Shown: positions 1-11,503, numbered from the stretch's first letter. The stretch: 64,000 bases of DNA from Altererythrobacter sp. B11 (GCF_003569745.1 NZ_AP018498.1:1959001-2023000), one strand, 5' to 3'. Notes: a model not told the origin generated them from the sequence alone. Numbers and translations are program-made.

Positions 1-420
1 GGGGTGATCTTCCACCGCGTGATCGATGGCTTCATGGCGCAGACCGGCGATCCCACCGGCACCGGCCGCGGCGGCTCGGAGCTTCCGGATCTCGAGCCCG
101 AGTTCAACAAGTTCCCGCATGTGCGCGGCACCGTGTCCATGGCCCGCGCAGCGGCGGAGAACAGCGCCAACAGCCAGTTCTTCATCGTGTTCTACCCGCG
201 GTTCGCGCTCGATCGGACCTACACGAATTTCGGCCGGGTAATTTCCGGCATGGATGCGGTGGATGCCATTCACCGCGGCGAGCCGCCGGCCGAACCGACC
301 TATATCGTCCAGGCGTCGATTGCTTCGGACAACAAGCCGCAGAAATTCCCCGATGCGGGCGCCGGCCCCCGGCCGATCCTCTCCGGCCAGCAGCCGTCGT
401 CGTCGCCGCAAGGCGGCTGA
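1..420 (+). CDS. Peptidylprolyl isomerase, cyclophilin type (5' end missing)
   Basis: The reading frame is already open at base 1, so the N-terminus lies outside the window; about 139 residues remain. The segment carries cyclophilin hallmarks: FHRVIDGFMAQTGDPTGTGRGG near its start, then MARA...NSANSQFFI, the conserved catalytic and substrate-binding core. Cyclophilins catalyse cis-trans isomerisation of X-Pro bonds during protein folding. Export cannot be judged without the N-terminus. The C-terminal tail after about residue 115 is Pro/Gly/Ser-rich and looks disordered. queA follows 33 bases downstream on the same strand, so the two may be cotranscribed. Confidence 0.95.
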   Translation, partial: GVIFHRVIDGFMAQTGDPTGTGRGGSELPDLEPEFNKFPHVRGTVSMARAAAENSANSQFFIVFYPRFALDRTYTNFGRVISGMDAVDAIHRGEPPAEPTYIVQASIASDNKPQKFPDAGAGPRPILSGQQPSSSPQGG

Positions 421-453
421 TGTCGGCCGCGCCGATCGCGGCGGGCCTGACTT

Positions 454-1485
454 ATGCGCGTTGATCTGTTCGATTTCGAGCTTCCGCCCGAGCGGATAGC
501 CCTGCGCCCGGCGCGGCCGCGCGATTCCGCGCGCATGCTGGTGGTGCCGGCGGAGGGGCCGTTGCTCGATCGTCGGGCGAGCGACCTGCCCGCGATGCTG
601 CGGCCGGGCGATGTGCTCGTGTTCAACGACACGCGGGTGATTCCCGCGCAGCTTGAAGGCCGGCGGGGCGAAGCGCGGATCGGGGCGACCCTGCACAAGC
701 GGATCGATCTGCGGCGCTGGCAGGCCTTCATCCGCAACGGCAAGCGCCTGCGCCCCGGCGACGAAATTGCTTTCCCCGCCGGGGTTTCGGCCATCGCTGA
801 AGAACGGCACGCCGACGGCAGCTGGAGGCTTGCCTTCGCGGGAGAAGAGCCGGTTGAGGTCTTGCTCGAGCGTGCGGGGCGCATGCCGCTGCCCCCCTAT
901 ATCGCCGGCAAGCGCCCGACCGACGAGGCCGACCGGGAAGATTACCAGACCATTTTCGCGCGGGAGGATGGCGCGGTGGCGGCGCCCACGGCCGCGCTGC
1001 ACTTCACGCCCGGCCTCCTTGCCGCGCTGGATGACGCAGGGATCGGGCGCGAAACGCTGACCCTCCACGTCGGGGCGGGCACCTTCCTGCCGGTAAAGGC
1101 CGAAGACACAGAGGACCACGCGATGCATGCCGAATGGGGCCGCATCGGCGAGGCGGCTGCCGAACGGCTGAATGCCGCGCGGCGTGCCGGCGGGCGCGTG
1201 ATCGCCGTGGGCACCACCAGTCTGCGCCTGCTGGAAAGCGCCACTGGAGAGGACGGCGTGATCCGCCCCTTCGCAGGCGATACCTCCATCTTCATCACCC
1301 CCGGTTATCGCTTCCGCGCGATCGACGGACTGATGACCAATTTTCACCTGCCCAAGTCCACCCTGTTCATGCTGGTGAGTGCGCTGATGGGGTTGGAGCG
1401 GATGCAGGCCGCCTATGCCCATGCGATTGCAGCGGAATATCGTTTCTACAGCTATGGTGACGCGTCGCTGCTGCTACCGGGCTGA
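454..1485 (+). CDS. queA: S-adenosylmethionine:tRNA ribosyltransferase-isomerase QueA
   Basis: This 343-residue protein is close to the usual QueA length (about 350). It opens [16 protein letters not shown], a family signature, and contains [27 protein letters not shown] and [19 protein letters not shown], all highly conserved in QueA. QueA transfers the ribosyl group of SAM to preQ1-tRNA to make epoxyqueuosine, the penultimate step of queuosine modification of GUN anticodons in the cytoplasm. The tgt gene for the preceding base-exchange step lies about 2.8 kb downstream on the same strand, which supports the assignment. The ATG start fits the family N-terminus. Confidence 0.97.
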   Translation: MRVDLFDFELPPERIALRPARPRDSARMLVVPAEGPLLDRRASDLPAMLRPGDVLVFNDTRVIPAQLEGRRGEARIGATLHKRIDLRRWQAFIRNGKRLRPGDEIAFPAGVSAIAEERHADGSWRLAFAGEEPVEVLLERAGRMPLPPYIAGKRPTDEADREDYQTIFAREDGAVAAPTAALHFTPGLLAALDDAGIGRETLTLHVGAGTFLPVKAEDTEDHAMHAEWGRIGEAAAERLNAARRAGGRVIAVGTTSLRLLESATGEDGVIRPFAGDTSIFITPGYRFRAIDGLMTNFHLPKSTLFMLVSALMGLERMQAAYAHAIAAEYRFYSYGDASLLLPG

Positions 1486-1530
1486 AATCCTCCACTTGTA
1501 AATTGCAGGCCGCCCGCCATCTTCCGGCGC

Positions 1531-2505
1531 GTGCCGGAACCGATTCTAGACATTCGCGGTCTGTCCAAGACCTATAAGGGGGGCACCACCGCGCTGGGCG
1601 GAGTGGACCTGCAGATCGAGAAGGGGGAGATCTTCGCTCTTCTCGGCCCGAATGGCGCGGGCAAGACCACGCTGATCGGCGCCGTCTGCGGGCTCGTGCG
1701 GCCGACCGGCGGCTCCATCCACGCCTTCGGCAAAGATATGCGGCACCATTGGCGCGAGTTGCGCCAGCGTATCGGCCTGGTGCCGCAGGAGCTCAGCTTC
1801 GACATGTTCGATACGGTGATCCGCTCCGTCGCCTATTCGCGCGGCATGTTCGGCCGCGCCCCCGATCGCGCGCGGATCGAGGAAGTGCTGCGCAGCCTCA
1901 GCCTGTGGGACAAGCGCGACGCACGCATTCGCGAACTTTCCGGCGGGATGAAGCGCCGCGTGCTGATCGCCAAGGCGCTCGCGCATGATCCTGAACTGCT
2001 GTTCCTCGACGAGCCGACCGCCGGAGTAGACGTCGAACTGCGGCGCGACATGTGGCACCAGATCGATGCGCTGCGGGCTCAGGGCACCACCATCATTCTC
2101 ACCACCCACTATATCGAAGAGGCTGAGGAGATGGCCGATCGCGTGGGGGTGATCAACAAGGGCAAGATCCTGCTGGTGGACGACAAGGCCGCCATCATGG
2201 CGCATCTCGGCACCACCGAGGCGCGGATTACGCTGGCCGAGCCGCTCGCCGCTCTGCCCGCCGCCGCGGCGCACTATCCGCTCACCTTGGAGGATGGCGG
2301 CCGCAGCATCGTTTATCGCGGGGGCGACGGAACCGGGAAGGGCAAGCGCGAAGTGGCCGAACTGGTGAAGCTGCTGGCCCGGGACGGCGTGGACTTCATC
2401 GGCATCGACACGGCGGAATCGAGCCTGGAGGATATTTTCGTGAAGCTGCTGGAGACTCGTGGAACGCCGCCGGAAGCACGGCGGCAGGAGACACAAGCGG
2501 CATGA
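1531..2505 (+). CDS. ABC-2 type exporter, ATP-binding subunit (YadG-like)
   Basis: The 324-residue protein is a complete ABC ATPase: Walker A GPNGAGKTT near residues 45-53, Q-loop VPQE, signature LSGGMKRR, Walker B LLFLDEPT and the switch His in ILTTHYIEEAEE. It starts with GTG 45 bases after queA and overlaps the permease gene by four bases (ATGA), so the two products should form one inner-membrane exporter. Length and order resemble the E. coli yadG-yadH pair, whose substrate is not established. The C-terminal 80 residues form the accessory region common in this subfamily. The substrate cannot be deduced from the sequence. Confidence 0.92.
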   Translation: MPEPILDIRGLSKTYKGGTTALGGVDLQIEKGEIFALLGPNGAGKTTLIGAVCGLVRPTGGSIHAFGKDMRHHWRELRQRIGLVPQELSFDMFDTVIRSVAYSRGMFGRAPDRARIEEVLRSLSLWDKRDARIRELSGGMKRRVLIAKALAHDPELLFLDEPTAGVDVELRRDMWHQIDALRAQGTTIILTTHYIEEAEEMADRVGVINKGKILLVDDKAAIMAHLGTTEARITLAEPLAALPAAAAHYPLTLEDGGRSIVYRGGDGTGKGKREVAELVKLLARDGVDFIGIDTAESSLEDIFVKLLETRGTPPEARRQETQAA

Positions 2506-3269
2506 CGTTGAACCTCCGCGGCGCGCTCGCGATCTTCAAGAACGAGCTGATGCGCGCCTTTCGCACGATCTTTGGCTCCATCGTTTCCCCGGTGCTGACC
2601 ACCTCGCTCTATTTCATCGTTTTCGGCGCGGCGATCGGCGGGCGGATCAACGAGATCGGCGGCGTGTCCTATGGTGCGTTTATCGTGCCGGGCCTGCTCA
2701 TGCTCACGCTGCTGTCGGAGAGCACCAACAACGCAAGCTTCGGCATCTATATGCCCCGCTTCACCGGGGCGATCTACGAACTGCTCTCCGCCCCCGTCGG
2801 CTTTGTGGAAACGCTGATCGGATTTGTCGGCGCCGCAGCGGCGAAATCGCTGATCCTGGCGACCATCATCCTGCTGACGGCCCGCCTCTTCGTCGATTAC
2901 CAGATCGCGCATCCGGTGCTCGCCGTGGGCTATATCCTGCTGGTCTCGGCCAGCTTCTCGCTGTTCGGCTTCATCCTCGGCATATGGGCGGATGGCTGGG
3001 AAAGGCTGCAGATCGTGCCGGTGCTGTTTCTTACGCCGCTCACTTTCCTCGGCGGCACCTTCTATTCGATCGACATGCTGCCGGATCCCTGGCGCACAAT
3101 CGCCTTGTTCAATCCGATCGTCTATCTCGTGAACGGGTTGCGCTGGACCTTTACTGGTTCCTCAGACTTCAACATCTGGCTCTCTTTCTCGATGACGATG
3201 GGTTTCCTCGCACTCTGCGTGGCGATCATCGCAATCATTTTCCGTACCGGCTGGCGGCTGCGCGACTGA
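2502..3269 (+). CDS. ABC-2 type exporter, permease subunit (YadH-like)
   Basis: The 255-residue protein has about six hydrophobic segments and the ABC-2 membrane architecture, including the conserved stretch VLFLTPLTFLGGTFYSIDMLP and NPIVYLVNGLRW near the C-terminus, shared with YadH-type permeases. It starts at an ATG that overlaps the stop of the ATPase gene by four bases, which implies translational coupling and a joint transporter. It belongs in the inner membrane. Substrate is unknown; linkage to a DUF481 outer-membrane protein just downstream may hint at an envelope role, but this is only inference. Confidence 0.92.
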   Translation: MTLNLRGALAIFKNELMRAFRTIFGSIVSPVLTTSLYFIVFGAAIGGRINEIGGVSYGAFIVPGLLMLTLLSESTNNASFGIYMPRFTGAIYELLSAPVGFVETLIGFVGAAAAKSLILATIILLTARLFVDYQIAHPVLAVGYILLVSASFSLFGFILGIWADGWERLQIVPVLFLTPLTFLGGTFYSIDMLPDPWRTIALFNPIVYLVNGLRWTFTGSSDFNIWLSFSMTMGFLALCVAIIAIIFRTGWRLRD

Positions 3270-3287
3270 GTCGCTAGCAAGCCTGGC

Positions 3288-5383
<2,096 letters not shown>

Positions 5384-5464
5384 GCGGCTGCAGGCCGGCC
5401 TTGTCTTTCGTGCGGCGGGGCACCAAGAAGACTGCAAAATTTACTTCATCGGAGACGGAAACAC

Positions 5465-6820
5465 ATGTCCAATGCCAATCAGACCGCCGCAGATGTCGCC
5501 AGCGACATCGCGCGCATCTTCGCCGCGCAGCAGGCCCATCAATGGGATGTGAAGGCCACCACGGCTGAGCAGCGCAAGGCCAAGCTGCAGAAGCTGAAGG
5601 ATGCCGTGGAGGCCCATGCTGACGAGATCGTCGCCGCGGTCCAGGAAGACACACGCAAGCCCGAGGGCGAGATCCGCGTCACTGAGGTGATGAACATCAC
5701 CGCCAATATCCAGCGGAACATCGACAATCTCGACGAGTGGATGAAGCCCACTGAGATCACGCCGCAGCTCAATCCGGCCGACAAGGCGCGGATCATCTAT
5801 GAAGCGCGCGGCGTGTGCCTGATCCTGGGCCCGTGGAACTTCCCGCTGGGCCTGACGCTCGGCCCGGTCGCGGCGGCGGTCGCTGCGGGCAATTGCTGCA
5901 TGGTGAAGCTCACCGACCTGTGCCCGGCGACTGCGCATGTGGCGGCCAAGATCATCCGCGATGCCTTCGACGAGAAGGAAGTCGCGCTGTTCGAAGGCGA
6001 TGTCAGCGTGGCGCAGGCGCTGCTCGATCTGCCGTTCAACCACATCTTCTTCACCGGCAGCACCCGCGTTGGCCGGATCGTGATGGAAGCTGCGGCGAAG
6101 CACCTCGCCACGGTGACTCTGGAGCTGGGCGGCAAGTCCCCGGTGATCATCGACGAGGGCGCGGATATCGACAAGATCGCCGCCGATCTCGCCAATGCGA
6201 AGCAGTTCAACGGCGGGCAGGCCTGTATCTCGCCCGACTATGTCTTCGTGAAGGAAGACCAGCAGGCGCGGCTGGTGGAAGGCTTCAAGGCCAATGTCTC
6301 GAAGAATCTCTACGCCGAAGACGGCAAGATCAAGAAGGAAGCCATGGCCCAGATCGTCAACAAGGCGAACTTCGACCGCGTGAAGACGCTGTTCGACGAC
6401 GCCGTGGCGCAGGGGGCGACGGTGGCTGCGGGCGGCGAGCTGGAAGAGGCGGATCTCACGATCCATCCCACCATGCTGACGAATGTCACGCCGCAGATGA
6501 AGATCCTGCAGGAAGAGATCTTCGCGCCCGTCTTGCCGGTGATGACCTATGACGATCTGGACCAGGTGATCGGCTACATCGAAGCGCGGGACAAGCCGCT
6601 GGCGCTCTACATCTACAGCAAGGACGAGGGCAATGTGGAGAAGGTGCTGGCGCGCACCTCGTCAGGCGGCGTGACGGTGAACGGGGTGTTCTCGCACTAC
6701 CTCGAAAACCAGCTGCCCTTCGGCGGTGTAAACCAGAGCGGCATGGGCAGCTATCACGGCTACTTCGGCTTCAAGGCCTTCTCGCACGAGCGTGGGGTCT
6801 ATCTGCATCAGGCGGCCTGA
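5465..6820 (+). CDS. NAD(P)-dependent aldehyde dehydrogenase, class 3-like
   Basis: The 451-residue enzyme has the ALDH core: LGPWNFPLGL (substrate/cofactor site), FTGSTRVGR (NAD-binding turn), the general base Glu in TLELGGKSP, and the catalytic Cys in NGGQACISPDYV. Its length and the short N-terminus resemble class 3 ALDHs and coniferyl-aldehyde dehydrogenases rather than 490-residue ALDHs. It oxidises aldehydes to acids in the cytoplasm; the physiological substrate is not evident. A GGAGA-type ribosome site precedes the ATG. Two hairpins follow the stop, so it ends its own transcription unit. Confidence 0.93.
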   Translation: MSNANQTAADVASDIARIFAAQQAHQWDVKATTAEQRKAKLQKLKDAVEAHADEIVAAVQEDTRKPEGEIRVTEVMNITANIQRNIDNLDEWMKPTEITPQLNPADKARIIYEARGVCLILGPWNFPLGLTLGPVAAAVAAGNCCMVKLTDLCPATAHVAAKIIRDAFDEKEVALFEGDVSVAQALLDLPFNHIFFTGSTRVGRIVMEAAAKHLATVTLELGGKSPVIIDEGADIDKIAADLANAKQFNGGQACISPDYVFVKEDQQARLVEGFKANVSKNLYAEDGKIKKEAMAQIVNKANFDRVKTLFDDAVAQGATVAAGGELEEADLTIHPTMLTNVTPQMKILQEEIFAPVLPVMTYDDLDQVIGYIEARDKPLALYIYSKDEGNVEKVLARTSSGGVTVNGVFSHYLENQLPFGGVNQSGMGSYHGYFGFKAFSHERGVYLHQAA

Positions 6821-6829
6821 ACAGGGCAG

Positions 6830-6851
6830 GGCGGCCCGGAGACGGGCCGCC
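6830..6851 (+). terminator. Hairpin terminator after the aldehyde dehydrogenase gene
   Basis: A perfect 9-bp GC stem (GGCGGCCCG / CGGGCCGCC) closes a GAGA tetraloop ten bases after the ALDH stop and is followed by TTTA. It is the first of two stacked hairpins between the convergent ALDH and rpsD genes. Confidence 0.7.
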
Positions 6852-6872
6852 TTTAGCCACGCAGCAGGAGCA

Positions 6873-6914
6873 CAAACAAAAAGGGCGGCCCCGCGGGGCC
6901 GCCCTTTTTGTTTG
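6873..6914. terminator. Bidirectional terminator, 42-nt perfect palindrome
   Basis: Arms 6873-6892 and 6895-6914 are exact reverse complements of 20 nt around a GC centre. Each arm has an A-rich outer part and a GC-rich inner part, so either strand yields a G+C stem followed by a T-rich tract. It lies between the ALDH stop and the rpsD stop, the expected site for terminating both convergent transcripts. Confidence 0.9.
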
Positions 6915-6927
6915 GCGTCATGCCTGA

Positions 6928-7542
6928 TCAGCGCGAGTAGAACTCGACGACCAGGTTCGGTTCCATCGTCACCGGATAGGGCACTTCATCCAGCGCCGGA
7001 ACGCGGGCGAACGTCACCTTGTCGGTGCCGTCCACCGAGACATATTCCGGAATGTCACGCTCGGGCAGGCTCTGCGCCTCGATCACCAGCGCCATTTCCT
7101 TGGCCTTGTCGCCCAGGCTGACGACATCGCCCACCAGCACGCGGCGGCTGGCGATGTTGCACTTCACGCCGTTCACGCGAATGTGGCCGTGGCTCACGAT
7201 CTGCCGCGCGGCGAAGATCGTCGGCGCGAACTTGGCGCGATAGACCACCATGTCCAGGCGCTGCTCCAGCAGGCCGATCAGGTTCTGGCCGGTGTCGCCC
7301 TTCATGGCAGCGGCCTTCTTGTAGGTCGCCTTGAACTGCTTCTCGGTCACGTCGCCGTAATAGCCCTTGAGCTTCTGCTTCGCCCGCAGCTGCAGGCCGA
7401 AGTCGCTCATCTTGCCCTTGCGGCGCTGGCCGTGCTGGCCCGGGCCGTAGGACCGGCGGTTGACCGGGCTATTCGGCCGACCCCAGATGTTCTCGCCCAT
7501 GCGGCGGTCGAGTTTATGCTTGGCGCTCTTGCGCTTCGACAT
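6928..7542 (-). CDS. rpsD: 30S ribosomal protein S4
   Basis: S4 binds 16S rRNA early in 30S assembly. The 204-residue product starts [21 protein letters not shown] and contains the S4 domain segment [12 protein letters not shown]...HGHIRVNG, all typical of alphaproteobacterial S4. The upstream in-frame codons are not conserved; an AGGAGA ribosome site seven bases before the ATG at 7542 fixes the start. It is monocistronic or the last gene of the rpiB-to-trmJ strand, with a 173-base spacer after trmJ that holds two hairpins. A strong bidirectional terminator follows. Confidence 0.97.
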   Translation of the reverse strand: MSKRKSAKHKLDRRMGENIWGRPNSPVNRRSYGPGQHGQRRKGKMSDFGLQLRAKQKLKGYYGDVTEKQFKATYKKAAAMKGDTGQNLIGLLEQRLDMVVYRAKFAPTIFAARQIVSHGHIRVNGVKCNIASRRVLVGDVVSLGDKAKEMALVIEAQSLPERDIPEYVSVDGTDKVTFARVPALDEVPYPVTMEPNLVVEFYSR

Positions 7543-7565
7543 GATGTCGTCTCCTAATTCGCTGT

Positions 7566-7624
7566 CGCCGCCCCGATGGCGGCGCTTCAACCCGGCATCG
7601 CACCATCCAGCCCAGTGCTGGATG
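7566..7624 (-). promoter_or_regulatory. Two tandem hairpins in the rpsD leader
   Basis: On the minus strand, an 8-bp perfect stem with 5-nt loop (arms 7604-7611 and 7617-7624) is followed by a 7-bp perfect GC stem (arms 7566-7572 and 7578-7584) that ends just before the rpsD ribosome site. No T tract follows either hairpin, so they are not obvious terminators. A role in leader regulation by S4 is possible but only inferred. Confidence 0.45.
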
Positions 7625-7715
7625 CGGCCGCCGCTTCACCGGGGTGCGGGGCCAAATAGCGAACGGCGCCCATGGCCGCTTTGGCCGCGCTTGTCAATTG
7701 CCGGATCCGGCCGGA

Positions 7716-8444
7716 TCAGCCGGTGCGGTCCGGCTTTTCCAGCGAGCTCAGGATGCCGCGCAGGGTGCGCACCTCAAGATGGTTCCAGCCCGGCTTGGTG
7801 AGCATGGAACGCAATGTGCGCCGCGTCGCGCCGGCGCGGCTGGGCGGCAGGAAGTACCCCTTGGGCTCCAGCATCCGCTCGAAATGGGCGATCAGCCCCT
7901 CCAGCTCTTCCTGCGGGGCAGGCGGAAGCAGCTCTTCCTCGGTCGGGCTCACGAGATCGCGGTGCTTCGACCATTCATAGGCACACAGGATCACCGCTTG
8001 GGCGAGGTTGAGCGAGCCGAATTGCGGATTGATCGGCACGGTGATGATTGCGCGCGCCAGCGCCACATCGTCCGTTTCCAGGCCGGACCGCTCCGGACCG
8101 AAGAGGATCGCGCTGCGCCCTTCGGCCGTGGCGATGTCCCGCGCGGCGGCATCGGGAGTGAGCACCGGCTTGGTCACGCCGCGCTTGCGCACCGTCGTGG
8201 CATAGACATGCGCGCAATCGGCCACCGCATCGGCGACGCTGCCGAAAACCTGCGCCTGTTCCAGCACCACATCGGCGCCCGCGGCGGCGGGGCCGGCGGA
8301 GGGATTGGGCCAGCCGTCGCGTGGCGTGACGAGGCGCATTTCGGTGAGGCCGAAATTCAGCATCGCCCGCGCAGCCTTGCCGATATTCTCGCCGAGCTGC
8401 GGCCGCACCAGCACGATGACGGGGAGGTTACTCGCTGCCGACAT
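7716..8444 (-). CDS. trmJ: tRNA/rRNA 2'-O-methyltransferase, SPOUT family (TrmJ-like)
   Basis: The 242-residue protein begins [20 protein letters not shown] and has the SPOUT knot motifs GPERSGL and [13 protein letters not shown], which bind SAM in TrmH/TrmJ methyltransferases. TrmJ methylates the 2'-O of nucleotide 32 in tRNAs. The chosen ATG (8444) is the first that leaves the family N-terminus; it lies inside the last codons of nrdR, a 17-base overlap. A longer in-frame reading exists but adds unconserved residues. The gene is the distal member of the rpiB-glyA-nrdR strand. Confidence 0.9.
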   Translation of the reverse strand: MSAASNLPVIVLVRPQLGENIGKAARAMLNFGLTEMRLVTPRDGWPNPSAGPAAAGADVVLEQAQVFGSVADAVADCAHVYATTVRKRGVTKPVLTPDAAARDIATAEGRSAILFGPERSGLETDDVALARAIITVPINPQFGSLNLAQAVILCAYEWSKHRDLVSPTEEELLPPAPQEELEGLIAHFERMLEPKGYFLPPSRAGATRRTLRSMLTKPGWNHLEVRTLRGILSSLEKPDRTG

Positions 8445-8889
8445 CGCGCACGGTGCTGGCGAATTCCTCGAAATCGCGGGCCTCGGAAAAGTCACGATAG
8501 ACGCTGGCGAAACGGATGTAGGCCACGCTGTCCAGCTGCCGCAGCCCTTCCATCACCATTTCGCCGATGCGGGAGGAGGGGATTTCGCTTTCCCCCGCCG
8601 TCTCCACCTGCCGTTGGATGCCGGACACCAGCTGATCGATCCGTTCCTGCTCGACGCCGCGCTTGCGGCAGGCGAGGGCAACCGATTGTTCGATCTTGGC
8701 GCGGTCGAACGGCTCGCGACGGTCGCCGCTCTTCACGATCATCACTTCCCGCAACTGCACGCGCTCGAAGGTGGTGAAGCGTGCGCCGCAACTGGTGCAC
8801 TGGCGGCGCCGGCGGATGGCGCTGTTGTCTTCGGTGGGGCGCGAATCCTTTACCTGGCTGTCATCATGCGCGCAGAAGGGGCAGCGCAT
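8428..8889 (-). CDS. nrdR: Transcriptional repressor NrdR
   Basis: The 153-residue protein has the NrdR layout: an N-terminal zinc ribbon with Cys3, Cys6, Cys31 and Cys34 (MRCPFC...CTSC), the basic linker RRRRQC, then the ATP-cone ([21 protein letters not shown]). NrdR senses ATP/dATP and represses ribonucleotide reductase genes by binding NrdR boxes. It starts at the base after the stop of the preceding small gene and follows glyA, an arrangement common in alphaproteobacteria that links one-carbon and nucleotide supply. Confidence 0.96.
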   Translation of the reverse strand: MRCPFCAHDDSQVKDSRPTEDNSAIRRRRQCTSCGARFTTFERVQLREVMIVKSGDRREPFDRAKIEQSVALACRKRGVEQERIDQLVSGIQRQVETAGESEIPSSRIGEMVMEGLRQLDSVAYIRFASVYRDFSEARDFEEFASTVRDVGSE

Positions 8890-9111
8890 TCAGGGTCGCA
8901 GCCTCTTATAGAGCATGAAGCCTGCCCCGGCGACCAGGCCCAGCGGCCAGGAAACTACCGGCAGGATCGCGCCCGCCGCAGCGCCCACGGCAGCGCCCAC
9001 CAATACGGGCTTGGTGGAAGGATGGGCCATCCCCTCGCGCGCCATGCCCTTGATCTCCTCGGTCGCCTCACCGATCAGATCGCCGCTTTCCGGATCTCGT
9101 TGTTCGTTCAT
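8890..9111 (-). CDS. Small membrane protein of unknown function
   Basis: The 73-residue product has a charged, Glu-rich N-terminal part (residues about 1-30) and two short Gly/Ala-rich hydrophobic stretches (VLVGAAVGAAAGAILPV and LGLVAGAGFMLY) ending in a basic KRLRP tail. The glycine-zipper-like repeats suggest insertion in the inner membrane. The ATG at 9111 is five bases after the glyA stop, and nrdR follows with no gap, so it is translated as part of that operon. I do not recognise a named family. Confidence 0.7.
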   Translation of the reverse strand: MNEQRDPESGDLIGEATEEIKGMAREGMAHPSTKPVLVGAAVGAAAGAILPVVSWPLGLVAGAGFMLYKRLRP

Positions 9112-9116
9112 TTTGC

Positions 9117-10424
9117 TCACCGCCCTGGATAGACTGGGAAAGCCTCGCACATTTCGGACACGCGGCGGCGGACGCTTTCTTCCACCTGCGCGTCACCTTC
9201 TTCGCCGTTGTGGCGCATGCCTTCGAGCACCTCGGCGATCAGCGCGCCGACCTTGCGGAACTCCGCCGGGCCAAAGCCGCGCGTGGTGCCCGCCGGCGTG
9301 CCGAGCCGTACGCCCGACGTCTTTGCGGGCGGCAGCGGATCGAAGGGGATCGCGTTCTTGTTGCAAGTGAGGAAGGCGCGGTCGAGGCCCTTCTCGCCCG
9401 CCTTGCCGGTCACGTCCTTGGGCGTCAGATCCACCAGCATGAGGTGGTTGTCCGTGCCGCCGGAGATGATCCGCAGGCCATGTTCCTCAAGACTGGCGGC
9501 GAGCGCCTTGGCATTCTCCACGACGGAGGCAGCATAGGTCTTGAACTCGGGGCGCAGGGCCTCGCCAAAGGCCACGGCCTTGGCAGCGATCACATGCATC
9601 AGCGGCCCGCCCTGCATGCCGGGGAACACGGCCGAGTTGAACTTCTTCGCCAACGCCTCGTCATTGGTGAGGATGATGCCAGAGCGGGGGCCGCGCAGGC
9701 TCTTGTGCGTGGTGCTCGTCACCACATGGGCGTGAGGGAAGGGGGAAGGGTGCGCCCCGCCGGCGACGAGGCCGGAGAAATGCGACATGTCGACCAGCAG
9801 CCAGGCGCCCACCTCGTCGGCGATCTCGCGGAAGCCGGCGAAATCCCAATGGCGGGGATAGGCCGTGGCGCCAGCGATGATGAGCTTCGGCCGATGTTCG
9901 CGCGCAAGGCGGGCGATCTCGTCCATGTCCAGCAGCTGGTCTTCGCGGCGCACGCCATAAGGCACGGCGTTGAACCACTTGCCGCTCATATTCACGGGCG
10001 AGCCATGGGTGAGGTGGCCGCCGGCGGCGAGATCCAGCCCCATGAAGGTGTCGCCCGGTTGCAGCAGCGCCAGGAACACGGCCTGGTTCATTTGGCTGCC
10101 GGAATTCGGCTGCACATTGGCGAACTGGCAACCGAACAGCTTTTTCGCCCGCTCTATCGCCAGCGTCTCCACCTCGTCGGCAAAATCACAACCACCGTAA
10201 TAGCGGCGGCCGGGATAGCCTTCGGCATATTTGTTGGTGAACACCGATCCGGTGGCTTCCAGCACCGCAGGGCTGGCGATGTTCTCGCTCGCGATCAGCT
10301 CGATCCGGTCACGCTGCCGGCCGAGTTCGCGGCCGATGATGGCGGCGACCGCCGGGTCGGCGTCCTCCAGGCTGTCATGCCAGAAGCGCTGCAGCGGATC
10401 GGTGGCGGCGGGATTGGTGCTCAT
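9117..10424 (-). CDS. glyA: Serine hydroxymethyltransferase
   Basis: The 435-residue enzyme shows the SHMT core: [36 protein letters not shown] and the PLP-binding lysine in [14 protein letters not shown]. It interconverts serine and glycine, supplying 5,10-methylene-tetrahydrofolate for thymidylate, purines and methionine. The ATG at 10424 overlaps the rpiB stop by one base (TGATG), a sign of translational coupling; a TTG just upstream is the less likely start. Cytoplasmic, PLP-dependent, probably tetrameric as in the family. Confidence 0.97.
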   Translation of the reverse strand: MSTNPAATDPLQRFWHDSLEDADPAVAAIIGRELGRQRDRIELIASENIASPAVLEATGSVFTNKYAEGYPGRRYYGGCDFADEVETLAIERAKKLFGCQFANVQPNSGSQMNQAVFLALLQPGDTFMGLDLAAGGHLTHGSPVNMSGKWFNAVPYGVRREDQLLDMDEIARLAREHRPKLIIAGATAYPRHWDFAGFREIADEVGAWLLVDMSHFSGLVAGGAHPSPFPHAHVVTSTTHKSLRGPRSGIILTNDEALAKKFNSAVFPGMQGGPLMHVIAAKAVAFGEALRPEFKTYAASVVENAKALAASLEEHGLRIISGGTDNHLMLVDLTPKDVTGKAGEKGLDRAFLTCNKNAIPFDPLPPAKTSGVRLGTPAGTTRGFGPAEFRKVGALIAEVLEGMRHNGEEGDAQVEESVRRRVSEMCEAFPVYPGR

Positions 10425-10870
10425 CAACGGACGTCCTGCGGAATGGTCGAAAGTTTGGCGACGCGCGCGGTGTGGCGATCGCCGGCAAAGGGTGTGGAAA
10501 GGAAGACTTCGGCACAGGCCTTGGCCATGTCGATCCCGACGAGGCGGGCGCCCATGGCGATGGCGTTTGCATCATTGTGTTCGCGGCACAACCGCGCCGA
10601 GAGCGGCTCTGTCACCAGGGCGCAGCGCAGCGCCGGATGGCGATTGACCGCGATCGAGATGCCGATGCCGCTGCCGCACAGCGCGATCCCGCGCTCCGCA
10701 TGGCCTGCCGCGACATACTGGGCGAGCTTGTAGCCGAAATCGGGATAATCGACCCGCGCGTCGCTCTCCGGTCCGAGGTCGGCCACGTCATGGCCCTGTT
10801 CACGCAGCCAGGCGGCAAGCTCGCGCTTGAGATCGAAGGCGGCGTGGTCGGAAGCGATCGCGATCTTCAT
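10424..10870 (-). CDS. rpiB: Ribose-5-phosphate isomerase B
   Basis: The 148-residue protein starts [15 protein letters not shown] and carries the active-site segment [14 protein letters not shown], both diagnostic for RpiB/LacA-type isomerases. It interconverts ribose-5-phosphate and ribulose-5-phosphate in the pentose phosphate pathway. The ATG at 10870 is chosen over an upstream in-frame extension of 29 residues that lacks similarity. It heads the strand rpiB-glyA-small protein-nrdR-trmJ. Confidence 0.95.
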   Translation of the reverse strand: MKIAIASDHAAFDLKRELAAWLREQGHDVADLGPESDARVDYPDFGYKLAQYVAAGHAERGIALCGSGIGISIAVNRHPALRCALVTEPLSARLCREHNDANAIAMGARLVGIDMAKACAEVFLSTPFAGDRHTARVAKLSTIPQDVR

Positions 10871-11004
10871 GCCGGCCCCATAAGCATTCGCGCACCGTCC
10901 TGCCACAGCAAATGGGCTTTTACCCGCGCCAGCGCAGCTATCGTGGCCATGTGGCATCGGTGGGCGGTTTGCCTGCCGCCTCTGCTGCGTTACATCGGCT
11001 GTCC

Positions 11005-11430
11005 ATGACCGAGGACGATTATCACCGCTACATCGCGGCCTTCAACGCGCGCGATTATGCCGCGCTGGAAACCTTCTTTGCCGACGATTTCGTGCTGGAA
11101 AACGCAGGCTTCCGCGTCGACGGGAAGCCCGCATTCCGTGCCTTCTACGCCTTCTTCCACGAATACTGCCGCGAAGAGGTGATCTTTCGCGGCTTCTATC
11201 CGGGGAAGGACGGCTTCGTTGCCAATGTGGTGATCCGCTTCACCGGCCTGCGCGATCTTTCGCCCGAGGTTCTCGAGGCGCGCGGCTATTCAGGCATGAC
11301 CCCAGTCCCAGCCGGAGTCAGCGTGGATGTCGAGTTCCTGATCCTCTACCACCTGGATGCGAGCGGAAAGATCGACTTCATCAAGGGGGCTGTGTGGGTG
11401 CCGGCGGAGGATGGCGCGGCAGCGGGGTAA
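11005..11430 (+). CDS. SnoaL-like / NTF2-fold protein
   Basis: The 141-residue sequence begins MTEDDYHRYIAAFNARDYAALETFFADDFVLEN, the helix-rich opening of SnoaL-like polyketide-cyclase and ketosteroid-isomerase folds, and continues with alternating strands. Proteins of this fold are small cytoplasmic cone-shaped dimers that bind hydrophobic ligands; their functions vary, and nothing nearby specifies this one. The upstream in-frame extension (from 10912) is rejected because it is unconserved. The gene stands alone between the rpiB and rpoD units, which are both on the opposite strand. Confidence 0.75.
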   Translation: MTEDDYHRYIAAFNARDYAALETFFADDFVLENAGFRVDGKPAFRAFYAFFHEYCREEVIFRGFYPGKDGFVANVVIRFTGLRDLSPEVLEARGYSGMTPVPAGVSVDVEFLILYHLDASGKIDFIKGAVWVPAEDGAAAG

Positions 11431-11478
11431 CCGCTCGGGTGCCGTAGTGGGAAGCCGGCAAGCAGCCCCGATGAAAAG

Positions 11479-11498
11479 GCCCCGCCGAAGCGGGGCCT
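11479..11498 (-). terminator. Intrinsic terminator of dnaG-rpoD
   Basis: A perfect 8-bp stem (GGCCCCGC / GCGGGGCC) with a TTCG loop on the minus strand starts five bases after the rpoD stop and is followed by TTTTC. Stem, stable loop and T tract fit a factor-independent terminator. Confidence 0.9.
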
Positions 11499-11503
11499 GA
11501 TAT

